DNA of 64,000 bases from Lineus longissimus (lineage: Eukaryota; Nemertea; Pilidiophora; Heteronemertea; Lineidae), in contig NC_088311.1 in the NCBI RefSeq assembly GCF_910592395.1, forward strand, positions 12,962,501-13,026,500, given 5' to 3'. The translations under genes and the position numbers were made by a program. Each line of letters starts with the position of its first letter. Position 1 is the first letter of the stretch. Shown piece after piece: positions 41,972 to 51,540 of this stretch. Under the pieces are notes generated by a model. It saw nothing but the letters and a program-made list of their open reading frames with translations, did no database searches and was not told where the DNA came from.

Positions 41972-42953
41972 ACAACGACATGCGACACATGGACTAATGT
42001 GAGACATTGTTTTTGTTTTTGCTCCCCTACCGCCTGTCGCTCTAGAGGCACAAAATACATCACATTCACATGTGACTTCACGAAATAAGCAACTTACAAT
42101 CTTTTCAATGTGGAATTACGAATTCAGTGACATTAAGTGATCTGTATTCTGGAGGACGCTTATATATAAGAAACTTGGATAATATGCGAAACATATTTCG
42201 TATATAACGTATGGATTATTTGTGTGACATCTAACCCCTATATAACGTATGGAGTATTGTGTGACATTTAGTCCTAGAACATATGGATTACTGTGTGCGA
42301 CATCTAAGGTTTGTGACTGAGTGAACTGTTATACTTAACAAACGGACAAATAATGTAATGTGTCTTGAGAGATTTGTACTAAATTTCCCTTTTGTGTGGG
42401 TGTTTTTAAGATTGTGATAAAATTACACAGTGACACATATAGTATCATAAGACTATCCTATTACAAGTTAAGACAATATCAACATGTGATCTTTCTAGAA
42501 ACTTCAATATGGATACAAGTAAATCCCAAAAAATTGTTAATATTTAATCCTAATATTTAGACTCGGGGAAAACCCTTTACAAGATGAGTGTATATTTTTG
42601 AGACGGCCCCCATAAATAGTACATGTGTGCCCACTTCTTGTGTGCTGTTAAAGCTCACTGGAACACACCCTAATCCATTGCTTTTGTACATGTTTGTGAA
42701 CTTAGATAGGGTGCCAGTCTTCACTTTGGTCATTTCTTTTTGCTATTGTCAGGTACCCATGTTGGTACAAGTAGAGGGCTAGACTTGAGTCTCAGTTAAT
42801 CATTACTGGTCATGAATGGGCTGACCAGGCTAGTTATTTCTTTTCTGCCACAATTGGTTGGTGACCAGGCTTAGGGAATAAGCCGCCTATTTTTCAACCA
42901 CTACTGTATTGTAATTGACATTTTGTAATAGCACTTGTACGCACGCACTCAAC
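41972..42953 (+). other. LINE inter-ORF region
   Basis: About 980 bp between the two LINE ORFs, unusually long for L1-type elements. It contains related words (TATAACGTATGGATTA at 42205 and TATAACGTATGGAGTA at 42242). No gene seen. It may hold an internal entry or promoter function for ORF2. Confidence 0.45.
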
Positions 42954-45900
42954 ATGAGCCTTTGCTTCAGAACATGTAATGTTAGGGGCTTAGCGGACAA
43001 AACCAAAAGACATGATGCCTTTAACTACTTAAAACAAAAAGCAAAAGATATAAACTTCATTCAAGAAAGCCACTCGACGAATGAAAACTTCAAGAAATGG
43101 ACGGAGGAATGGGGCTACACAGCCTTCTCTGCTAATCATAAAAGCAATAGTAGAGGAGTTGGAATTCTGTTCAAAAATTCATTTGAATACACCTTACACG
43201 ATAAATGCCTAGATGAAGAAGGGAGATACATAATTCTAGAGTTGACGGTGCATACTACCCGCCTATTGCTAGTAAACGTATATGGGCCGAACGACGACAA
43301 TCCTATCTTCTTTGAAACTCTCAAACAAAAAATCTGCCACTACCAAAATCTACCAATCATCTGGGGAGGAGACTACAATGTTGTACAAAGTTATGGACTA
43401 GACACCTCAAATATTCAAAAAATGAACAACCCAAAAGCTCACGAAAAACTATTGCAAATAAAAGATGACATGGATTTGCAAGATCCTTGGAGAATAAAAC
43501 ACCCGACAACTCGAACGTTTACATGGCACAGTGGAAAGAAACAGAGTAGACTTGACTATTTCCTAGTGTCAGGAGATATTTTAGACAATGTCAATGAAAT
43601 CAAAATAAAACCAGGATATAAAAGCGATCACGCAGCAGTAGAAATGTGCATCAAATTCAATGAACAAAAAAAAGGACCAGGCATCTGGAAGTTTAACAAC
43701 TCACTTCTGAGAGATCAAACGTACGTCAAAGAAATCAAGCAATGTATGAAAGAAACCATCAATGAGTACAGTGAAAGGAGGGATCATGAAAAGCCCACAG
43801 AGGAAAGAAATTTTAATATCAACGACCAACTTCTCTTTGAAATATTGAAAATGAAGATACGAGGCAAAACAATAGCTTATTCCACTCATCTAAAGAAAAG
43901 AATGAATGCAGACGAAAAAGACCTGGAAAGAAGAATTGATCAACTCTATAAATCATATTCGGATGAGCCGAATGAACAAAACCTTGCCAAATATCACGAG
44001 GCACAAACAGAACTAGAAACACTTCGGGAGAAAAAGATCGAGGGCATAATGATACGGGCGAAAGCAAAATGGCACTGCGAAGGAGAGAGGGGAAGTAAAT
44101 TTTTCCTAAATCTGGAGAATAAACATTACACAGAAAAAACCGTGAAAAGATTAATCAAGGAGGATGGACAAGAGGTGACAGACATAGAGGATATAATGAA
44201 AGAACAAGTACAATTCTACCAAAAGTTGTACTCTGAGAAGAAACAACACAAAGATCCACTGATCGAGAATATGTTCTTCCCACCAGACAAAAGTGAAGTT
44301 CAACAACTAAAGGAAATGGACAAACAACATATGGAGAGTGACTTAGATGCCGCAGAACTATACAACACACTCAAGGCAATGAAAAACAATACTTCTCCAG
44401 GAGCAGACGGATTAACTGTGGAGTTTTATAAATTTTTCTGGAAAGACTTAAGAACCCTCCTAAGTAAATCAATAAACTATGCGTTCCGCGTTGGTAAACT
44501 CTCAGATTTCCAAAGGTTAGGAATCATAACATGTCTTCCCAAGTCAGGCAAAGCCAAAGAGTTTGTCAAGAATTGGCGTCCGATAAGCTTGCTCAATATT
44601 GACTACAAAATTCTATCAGGTACTCTTGCAGGAAGAATGAAAAAACCACTCCAATACCTGATCTCACACAATCAAAAAGGATTCTTAAAAAATCGGACCA
44701 TAGGACAATGTACAAGACTGATATACGATTTGATACACGAGTTAAGACGACGGAAGATGGAGGGCATATTATTACTGATAGACTACGAGAAAGCCTTCGA
44801 CTCTGTAAAATGGGAACATATTGATAACTCGTTGAAGTACTTTAATTTTGGCAATAATTTTAGAAAATGGATCAAAATACTATACACGGATGTTAAAAGC
44901 TGCATTTTGAACAACGGGCACATGTCGTCACGTTTTAGTATAGAGCGGGGAGTACGTCAGGGAGACCCTCTATCGCCATACCTATTCATACTCGCCACGG
45001 AAGTACTCACACTGACACTGAAGAGAAACGCAAATATCAAAGGCCTGGAGATCGGAGGCTCGGAATTCCTGAATAGTCTGTACGCAGATGATACCTGTTT
45101 GATATTGGAAAATAATGAAAAATCAATGACTGCGGCCTTGGAAATACTAGACAACTTTGAAAAATGCTCTGGCTTGAAGATAAATAATGCAAAAACAGTT
45201 GCTATAAAATTAGGAGATGATGGGACCTTTTATAATCAAGGCGCAGGGAAAGATTTAGTTTGGCAACATAAGGGAAAGTTCACACTGTTAGGCATTGACT
45301 TCAACTTGGATGAGGAAGATATTACAAGAGGTAACTATCTGAAGAAAATGGCAAGCTTTAAAAATACCCTCAACATATGGACATCAAGAAACCTTACAAT
45401 CTTTGGGAAAACTACCATCATAAAATCTCTAGCACTACCAAAAATAGTTCATCTTTTTACTGCTCTTCCAAACCCCCCAGAAAATATTCTCAAAGAACTA
45501 CAAAACGCCTGCTTTCATTTCATATGGGGTAACACGGACAAAATCAAGCGCACAGTCATGTATAACAAACTAGAAGAAGGAGGGCTAAAGATCCCACACA
45601 TAGAAACTTTCTGCAAAAGCCTTAAAATAACATGGATAAAACGGATCCTAAATGACTTAGACTTCGATGACTGGAAAATACTTCTCAATACCTATACCGA
45701 AAAATATGGAGGTAATTATATTTGGCTTGCAAAGGAGGAAAAACCATCTTTCTACGAACATCTAAACCCTTTTTGGAAAGATGTGTTTCGGGCTTGGTAT
45801 GAGTTAAAATTCCAAAATAGATTAGAAGAGGAAGATCCAAGAAATGAACCATTATTCTACAACTGCAAGATAAAAATAGGAAGAAACTCATTTTTCAGCA

Positions 45901-46706
45901 AAGAATGGTATCAAAGAGGAATAACACACATAAATGACATAATTGACAATCAGGGAAACTTCAAAACATGGAATGACATAAAAACCACAGTTGGCGACAC
46001 AAGTAACTTCCTACAGTATATAGGATTAAAAAGAGCAGTACCCAAAACCTGGAAAGACAAACTAAAAGGCAAAAAATTAGGAACGATACAAGATCAACTA
46101 CTAAAAAAAATACAGAATACCCCAAAACCAAACAGGTTCACCTACTCAAAAATGATAGAGAAGACAACCATCAAAGCTATCAGCACACAGAACAAATGGA
46201 AGGAAAAATTAGGGGAAACTACGGATGAAGAGGCTTGGAACAAACTCTACACCATACCATTAACATGCACCAAAGATACCAGACTAAGAGCCCTACAATT
46301 TAAAATCCTACACCGAATTATTCCAACAAATATATTCCTATACCAAGCAAAACTTGCAAATACAACAAACTGCTCCTTTTGCACAATATACACTGAAACT
46401 ATAGAACATTTATTCTGGGACTGTCAAAAATCTAAAAATATATGGCTTCAAATGGGAGATTTCTTAAAACAAAAACAAATAGCTTACAACTTCAATAAAA
46501 CCAATGTTCTTCTGGGAGATATAAAGGGGTCATGTCTTATTGAACAGCTAAAATTAATCATAAAAGAATTCATTTACACATCAAAACTAAAGGAAGAGGA
46601 CTTAAATTTTAAAAAACTACAAAACATCATCAAATACAAAGCTAATATAGAAAAGAATTACACAAACCCCAATGAACATTACCAAAAATGGAAAAATATC
46701 GTTTAA
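42954..46706 (+). CDS. LINE ORF2, endonuclease-reverse transcriptase
   Basis: About 1250 residues from ATG 42954. APE-type endonuclease: CNVRGLADK (residue 8), QESH (about 39), WGGDYN (about 139), SRLDYF (about 198), SDHAAV (about 224). Reverse transcriptase: WRPISLLN, LLIDYEKAFDSV, RGVRQGDPLSPYLF and the catalytic SLYADDTCLIL (about 708). C-terminal zinc knuckle CSFCTIYTETIEHLFWDC (about 1140). The protein nicks target DNA and primes reverse transcription from it. The frame is fully open. Confidence 0.95.
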   Translation: MSLCFRTCNVRGLADKTKRHDAFNYLKQKAKDINFIQESHSTNENFKKWTEEWGYTAFSANHKSNSRGVGILFKNSFEYTLHDKCLDEEGRYIILELTVHTTRLLLVNVYGPNDDNPIFFETLKQKICHYQNLPIIWGGDYNVVQSYGLDTSNIQKMNNPKAHEKLLQIKDDMDLQDPWRIKHPTTRTFTWHSGKKQSRLDYFLVSGDILDNVNEIKIKPGYKSDHAAVEMCIKFNEQKKGPGIWKFNNSLLRDQTYVKEIKQCMKETINEYSERRDHEKPTEERNFNINDQLLFEILKMKIRGKTIAYSTHLKKRMNADEKDLERRIDQLYKSYSDEPNEQNLAKYHEAQTELETLREKKIEGIMIRAKAKWHCEGERGSKFFLNLENKHYTEKTVKRLIKEDGQEVTDIEDIMKEQVQFYQKLYSEKKQHKDPLIENMFFPPDKSEVQQLKEMDKQHMESDLDAAELYNTLKAMKNNTSPGADGLTVEFYKFFWKDLRTLLSKSINYAFRVGKLSDFQRLGIITCLPKSGKAKEFVKNWRPISLLNIDYKILSGTLAGRMKKPLQYLISHNQKGFLKNRTIGQCTRLIYDLIHELRRRKMEGILLLIDYEKAFDSVKWEHIDNSLKYFNFGNNFRKWIKILYTDVKSCILNNGHMSSRFSIERGVRQGDPLSPYLFILATEVLTLTLKRNANIKGLEIGGSEFLNSLYADDTCLILENNEKSMTAALEILDNFEKCSGLKINNAKTVAIKLGDDGTFYNQGAGKDLVWQHKGKFTLLGIDFNLDEEDITRGNYLKKMASFKNTLNIWTSRNLTIFGKTTIIKSLALPKIVHLFTALPNPPENILKELQNACFHFIWGNTDKIKRTVMYNKLEEGGLKIPHIETFCKSLKITWIKRILNDLDFDDWKILLNTYTEKYGGNYIWLAKEEKPSFYEHLNPFWKDVFRAWYELKFQNRLEEEDPRNEPLFYNCKIKIGRNSFFSKEWYQRGITHINDIIDNQGNFKTWNDIKTTVGDTSNFLQYIGLKRAVPKTWKDKLKGKKLGTIQDQLLKKIQNTPKPNRFTYSKMIEKTTIKAISTQNKWKEKLGETTDEEAWNKLYTIPLTCTKDTRLRALQFKILHRIIPTNIFLYQAKLANTTNCSFCTIYTETIEHLFWDCQKSKNIWLQMGDFLKQKQIAYNFNKTNVLLGDIKGSCLIEQLKLIIKEFIYTSKLKEEDLNFKKLQNIIKYKANIEKNYTNPNEHYQKWKNIV

Positions 46707-47009
46707 ACAAATAGAGCCCAACCCCTTACAATCAATAAAAAAAAACAACAAACAAACATGTTCCATGCACCTGCACCTCTGCACATGCACCAATAGTACA
46801 CTTTTATATTTCAAAACTTTCCCTATGTATAATTAAGGACTTTAAAGAATACTAACAATCCTTTACCCTTTCCATACTCGGCCTCCACAAAAAGGTGTTT
46901 TTTTTTCTGTGAAATGTAAATATAGAAAAAAAGAAAAATGTATAATGTAAAATTTAAAATGTAAAAAAAGAAAGTACTAGGGAAATAAAAATATATATTA
47001 CAAAAAAAA

Positions 47010-47414
47010 AACCTGTTCATTCAGGAAATCCTTGCTTTTACCTGTTGCCACCAGAACTTCTAGGTCTTGTTTGGCTTTAAGGCCAGTTTCAGTTAAATTA
47101 GCTTTAAGGCCACTATCAGTTAAATTTTGTTGACAATTAGTGTTAACTAGACCTTGACTAGTGTTAACTAGACCTTGACTAGAACTGACTAAATTTGAAC
47201 TAGTTAACGCCTTGTTAGAAGCTTGTTGCTTTGTAGTGTAATTCTGTTGGTAATTAGCAGTGTTCTGTTGAAAGTTAGCTGCATTCTGTTGGTAATTAGT
47301 TGAAATGAGATTAGCTGGATTTGAACTAGAATTAACTGGAGCCACTCCATTAACTGGGATTACTCCGATTTGTTTCATTTGCTGCTCAATTATCGTTGAT
47401 GTCTGATTATTCAT
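47010..47414 (-). pseudogene. N-terminal part of Polinton Gln/Asn-rich gene split by LINE
   Basis: ATG at 47414 in the context AAATAAATG. The protein is rich in Gln, Asn, Thr and Ser with short repeats (YQQNAANFQQNTANYQQN; SSQGLVNT twice; TGLKA-type twice). The frame is continuous with 40591-40983 once the LINE and one target duplicate are discounted, so the two pieces formed one gene of about 260 codons. Role unknown; low-complexity repeats suggest a structural or tether protein. Confidence 0.6.
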
Positions 47415-47470
47415 TTATTTGAATGGAAAATCTCTTCAAGGAAAAGTCCTACTTACCAGAAAGAGGATAT

Positions 47471-48610
47471 CTAGATCCTGGACAGAATTGCAAGGTCTAG
47501 ACTACATGGTAAATGGTAACATTTACTGGTATCTTGCACCTCTAATGCCTTCAATAAAATTTCACTTTGTTTATCGATTGCTTGTTCATTTTCATATTCA
47601 AGCCTGTAATTTTTGAAGAAAATACTTCCTAAGAAACCAGACCATAGAGAGTTCAAATCATCCAGTCGGTCCTTATCAGTTGGTTTTGGTTTCAATACTA
47701 CATAATCAATTTTCAATGCTTTAAATGCTTGATGTAAAAACAGCTTGTAATTTATGTTAAATTTAACTCCCCTGTAATGAAGATATTTGAGGAATGCCAA
47801 GAAAACCATTCTGAGATCTGTGAAATTTTCTTTGGTCAACTGAGGTTTACCAATTGCTCTGTTAATGAATTCAATTTCTAAATAAGTGTCACACTCTAGA
47901 CCAGGTAAGACATCATTGGGTTTGAGTTTAACGATACCAAATCGCAAGGCATTCAGGACTGTTTTTTCATAGCTGGCCACACAGAGCCATTTTCTTGGAC
48001 TTGAGAAGTAAACCTTAATCCTATTTTCAACAAAATCTTTCAAATCATTTACCAATAAATCTGACAGACGTGTCTGGCCAAGGTTTATGATGATGTAGTC
48101 AAAGTAACGTGTTTTGTTCTCAATAGTGATTTCTGGATTCTTAAAGTCATCACTGTAAGTGGTGGAATTGCAATTCCTGCAGTATGTGTAGAGTTGCTTG
48201 GCCGGTCTGTCAAAATTCAGTTTTTTCTGGCATTCAAAAAGTGTCCATCGTTTGCAGTTATGGCACAATTGAGCATCACTTCCTGTGAATGTATCATACT
48301 GTTTCATAGGTGTTACCTGAGTAATAGGTGTTACCTGAGTAATAGGTGTTACCTGAGTAATAGGTGTTACCTGAGTAATAGGTGTTACCTGAGTAATAGG
48401 TGTTACTGTAAGATCGAGCTCTGCTCTGTGCACTTTGTCCGGATCTTCTTCAGAGACTGTCATTAATGGTTCAACCCTTGGTCTAATGTAACCATTTTGT
48501 TTCATAAGTTTCATTGGATTGAAATACTGCATTTGACTGTTTTCATCACTATTTCTGTATTGACTGAAATACTTCTCTAAAGAGACATAACTGTACATTC
48601 TTTCACTCAT
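47471..48610 (-). CDS. Polinton protein with VTPITQ repeats and zinc-binding Cys pairs
   Basis: 379 residues, complete. An N-terminal region carries a DKVHRAE motif, followed by six near-exact repeats of the hexapeptide VTPITQ (18-nt unit, 48302-48405), then CHNCKRW ... CRNC (a likely zinc site), then about 230 residues of mixed helix/strand without a named domain (LGQTRLSDLLVNDLKDFVEN, SPRKWLCVASYEKTVLNALR). ATG context CTAAATCATG. A conserved Polinton-specific structural role is possible but not shown. Confidence 0.65.
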   Translation of the reverse strand: MSERMYSYVSLEKYFSQYRNSDENSQMQYFNPMKLMKQNGYIRPRVEPLMTVSEEDPDKVHRAELDLTVTPITQVTPITQVTPITQVTPITQVTPITQVTPMKQYDTFTGSDAQLCHNCKRWTLFECQKKLNFDRPAKQLYTYCRNCNSTTYSDDFKNPEITIENKTRYFDYIIINLGQTRLSDLLVNDLKDFVENRIKVYFSSPRKWLCVASYEKTVLNALRFGIVKLKPNDVLPGLECDTYLEIEFINRAIGKPQLTKENFTDLRMVFLAFLKYLHYRGVKFNINYKLFLHQAFKALKIDYVVLKPKPTDKDRLDDLNSLWSGFLGSIFFKNYRLEYENEQAIDKQSEILLKALEVQDTSKCYHLPCSLDLAILSRI

Positions 48611-48631
48611 GATTTAGAATAAAAAAAATCA

Positions 48632-48775
48632 TTAAGTAGTAAACTTGCTTTTATTCTTGTGACATTTCGAGCACTTGACCAGTAGATATCTGTGTCCATT
48701 TGAAGTAATGTGATGAGTTAACTTACCCGAATTACCTGTAATTTCCTTACATCTAAGGCAATAGATCTTTTTCAT
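48632..48775 (-). CDS. Polinton 47-residue zinc-finger protein
   Basis: A very short gene with ATG 48775 in the context AATTAAATATG and stop TAA at 48632. It has YCLRC near the N-terminus and KCSKCHKNKSKF near the C-terminus, with a His-rich middle, fitting the small two-CxxC proteins found in Polintons and some large DNA viruses. It is 21 bp upstream of the 379-residue gene on the same strand. Likely virion or DNA-associated; inference. Confidence 0.6.
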   Translation of the reverse strand: MKKIYCLRCKEITGNSGKLTHHITSNGHRYLLVKCSKCHKNKSKFTT

Positions 48776-49098
48776 ATTTAATTAGCAGAGGATATCTTTA
48801 ACCAACGTAATAGAGAACCTTGTCGTTTTATCCATGTTAAGTATTTTGGTAAGTTTGGTAGGTTTTGGAAAAAAACCAAAGACCCCCCTGTGTTTACAGA
48901 AATTATCCATGTTGGGTTTTTGGTAGTGTTTGTGGTGCAAAACTTAGAATTCTTGCCAAATTTACATGAATAATGATGAAGGGTGAAGTTTTTGCCCACG
49001 TTTCCAGGATTAGTCGTAGATAGTCGTACATGAGGTTCCCTATTACTGTTTCACCTTGTGAGCTAATTTCACAGGGCTTCGCCCTGTTAATAAATTCC
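48776..49098. other. Spacer right of the Polinton genes
   Basis: AT-rich, with a diverged internal repeat (TTATCCATGTT ... TTTTTGGTA at 48831 and 48902). No gene and no terminal inverted repeat recognised. Confidence 0.4.
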
Positions 49099-50577
49099 TT
49101 AGCCGTGTATACTTTCCTTGTGAACTAAATGCCATGATAGGTGGTTTTCGTAGTGAGCGGCACGACAACTTTGTAAAATAAACCATTTATGGGGCACAAC
49201 CTCAATTTTTATGATGTATAGAGTGTTCCTCTGAATAACCTGAATCCTATCGTTTTCGATTTCTTCTCTAGAAATGGTTCCTGGGACAACAATCACCCCT
49301 TCACAAGTTTTGTGTTCCGGAATGTATGATTCAAAAGCAAATCAGGAGCAAGGAGAATACCGCGGTGACGTCACGGCTTTTCCAAGATGGCGCTGCATAT
49401 TGTAAACAAACTCGATTTACGGCCAAGGGAAAATCAAGTCATCAAAAAAGTTAGATTTTTCGCATCAAATCAGAGTTATTAGTACTTTTTTGCAATGAAA
49501 TAAGTCTTCAGACAATAAGCTATTATTTGAATAATGAAAAGTGCTGTTTTGATGGGGAAAAATAGGGTTTTTTTAACCAAATAGCCGGGCACCGATCTTC
49601 CAAAATTAGCGATGGTTTCAAAACAGTCTCCCAGATATGGGCAATCTCTTCATTATCATAATGGGATTTGGAGGCATGTTTACAGATTTTACAAGTTTGA
49701 GACCTGTAGGACCTAAAACTCGCATAGATCCCCATAGATCCCCTCTATTTGTCGAGTTAGCGCCCCTGTAAGATCATGCATTTTCGGACAATAGAACGAA
49801 ATCTTCCTGCGGATATCGCGGTTTCGGTGATGATTTAAGGAGAAATTGACTGTTCTTAGAGTTGTATGGGACAGAAATGAGTTCATACTTCATGAATACA
49901 TGAATATATTATGATATGGGCGGGCTTCTAAGTCAAAACAATAACAAACTCAACTGCATCTCTACTGTATATTGCGTAGTGCATTGCCTAGTGTATTTCG
50001 TAGTGTATTTTAGCGGATACATTATTTCCGCACTTTGGCCACGTCAAACGTCTTTTTTATTCGTGGAAGTTAATCTGCTCTGTAAATTTTATTTTACACA
50101 GGAAGAATCCATACTAGGTATTGCAATATTTCATGTCTATTGGTGTTTTTGTGTACAGGAGCGCACCAGACAGTGAGACGTGGAGATGTGCTCAGTGCTG
50201 GTGCTGTCAGTAGACTGAATCTGATTGGCCATAGCGATCACTAATATGGGTCGGGACCACGTGATGTGACGTCACCGCGGTATCCTCCTTGAATCAGGAG
50301 GAAAGTTGTCAGAAATGGGTAATTGGCCTGCCGTCAATTGCCAGCATTCTTCGATCGCGAGTTCATCTAATTCAGAAAATTTATCCAAAAATTCCAGGCA
50401 TTCTAAAGATGTCCTTACTGGAGTTCTTTCCATAACAAAAATCTGTTCCATTGTGAACGGTCCATATTCTTTTTCCGGTGATATGGACCGATTTAAAACA
50501 TACAATTTTTTGTTGAACAACAAGTTTCCTAAGGATATCATTCTTCCACTATTCCCTGTATCATGATCCTTGATCAA
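49099..50577 (-). pseudogene. Unknown minus-strand gene split by a TIR element
   Basis: The right part (50301-50577, frame open on the minus strand) encodes MISLGNLLFNKKLYVLNR, RTPVRTSLECLEFLDKF and ELAIEECWQLTAGQLP. The left part (49099-49339) continues beyond the inserted element with VVPGTISREEIENDRIQV and HKWFILQSCRAAHYENHL, after a stop or frame change. The insertion is at 49349-50291 with a 9-bp duplication. A short ATG frame at about 50605-50716 (MALNKNRTLPSAVKETLNYI) may be its first segment, in another frame. No family recognised; it is adjacent to and co-oriented with the PC4-like gene. Confidence 0.4.
49349..50291. mobile_element. 943-bp TIR element (hAT- or Mutator-like, non-autonomous)
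   Basis: Terminal inverted repeats of about 26 bp (CAAGGAGAATACCGCGG at the left; 25 of 26 match) each include the palindrome TGACGTCA (49366-49373 and 50267-50274). It is flanked by AATCAGGAG on both sides (49340-49348 and 50292-50300), an 8-9 bp target duplication. No transposase. Confidence 0.85.
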
Positions 50578-50757
50578 GCCATTGAAAACTTATTGACCTA
50601 CAACCAGCGCTCCTTCCACGTCTGAAACACCATCTTTTTGAAAAGCTTGATGCAAGATATAATTGAGAGTTTCCTTCACGGCTGATGGTAATGTTCTGTT
50701 CTTGTTCAATGCCATCTCTGCAGTGAGAAGGTTTCGCTGAAGTCAACTCTCTTATTC

Positions 50758-51090
50758 TTAAAAATGCCTATTGCTATATTCAAATATGGTGTGATTGAAG
50801 TCTATATCTTGAACAAGTATGCTAATATTGTTCATCTTTTCCACAATTTTCAACCAATTCTCTTTTTTCAGGCCTATTCCTAGGGGCTGAGCACGGTTTT
50901 CAATAAATTTTCGAATATCCACAACAATTTTCTTTTGATACCAGCAGACATGTGTATAGACATCATTTCCCAGACCAATTCCTGATGCGCAATTTCGAAA
51001 TTGTGGCAGATCTGTCTGATTTCTTTCAAAATCTTGATTTGAAACTTTGACTCTGAGGCAATCGGACGCGTTTTCAGATTTTTCAGACAT
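50758..51090 (-). CDS. PC4/Sub1-like ssDNA-binding protein
   Basis: About 110 residues from ATG 51090; an in-frame upstream ATG at 51237 would add a hydrophobic leader that seems unlikely for a nuclear protein. The C-terminal half matches the PC4 (transcriptional coactivator p15) pattern: VCWYQKKIVVDIRKFIEN, then GIGLKKENWLKIVEKM, the strand-strand-helix core that dimerises and binds single-stranded DNA. The N-terminus is short and polar. It ends 27 bp before the next minus-strand open frame, as if in one cassette. It could be a host gene or cargo of the neighbouring Polinton. Confidence 0.55.
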   Translation of the reverse strand: MSEKSENASDCLRVKVSNQDFERNQTDLPQFRNCASGIGLGNDVYTHVCWYQKKIVVDIRKFIENRAQPLGIGLKKENWLKIVEKMNNISILVQDIDFNHTIFEYSNRHF

Positions 51091-51249
51091 GTAAAATGAA
51101 AAAACAACAAGTAAAATGAATTCACTGAGAAAAAATGCCACCAAGGTCACCAACAAACTCCTTGTCATCCGAACTTCACTGAAACGCTCCATTTCAACAA
51201 ATAGTGTAACTAGAATCATGCAAAAGGTTATATTCACTTCAATAATGCC

Positions 51250-51535
51250 ATGGACACATATGAACTTTCATGTCTACCAAGGTCAGGGACATATCCCAAT
51301 GTCAAGGTCAAACACATGAATTTTTATATGTTTCAAGGTCATATGAAACTAGGTCAAAAGGTCAATTTGTCCCATAGTCACCCACGTGCTACTAAAGTGC
51401 CATATTTACACACAAACGGCCAATTCACACCATTTGACCTCAGTGACCTTGAAAAGTACGCCACATCGACCTTATTTTTTTCAACATGTAGAGCTACGTA
51501 ACAGGTGTCTACATACCAAATTTAAAGACTACTAG
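51250..51535 (+). repeat. Fragment of 300-bp repeat family
   Basis: Contains several CAAGGTCA words and CACACCATTTGACCTCAGTG ACCTTGAAAAGTA (51427-51459), the nuclear-receptor-like block of the family. It ends just before a perfect 8-bp hairpin ACCCGTCC-TAC-GGACGGGT at 51541-51559, probably the tip of another inserted element. Confidence 0.6.
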
Positions 51536-51540
51536 TTGGT

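Larger units (their letters stand above)
40984..47009 (+). mobile_element. Full-length LINE (L1/Tx1-like) with 12-bp target duplication
   Basis: About 6.0 kb from GGGAGATTGGGAACATGG to an A-rich end. Target duplication AACCTGTTCATT at 40972-40983 and 47010-47021. Two open reading frames, no truncation and no frameshift. It inserted in the plus orientation into a minus-strand Polinton gene. It looks young and potentially active. Confidence 0.95.
29190..48775. mobile_element. Polinton (Maverick) DNA transposon, nested and degraded
   Basis: The element is defined by co-occurrence of A32-type packaging ATPase, retroviral-type integrase with a chromodomain, and protein-primed family B DNA polymerase, plus several small zinc-binding and membrane proteins on both strands. 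About 8.8 kb of the interval consists of three later insertions (32220-33798, 34266-35428 and 40984-47009). I did not find a major capsid protein, penton-type capsid protein or adenain-like protease; they may be lost or too diverged. Most intact genes have TAAAT at or just before the ATG. Outer ends were not found, so the limits are those of the first and last gene. Confidence 0.9.
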
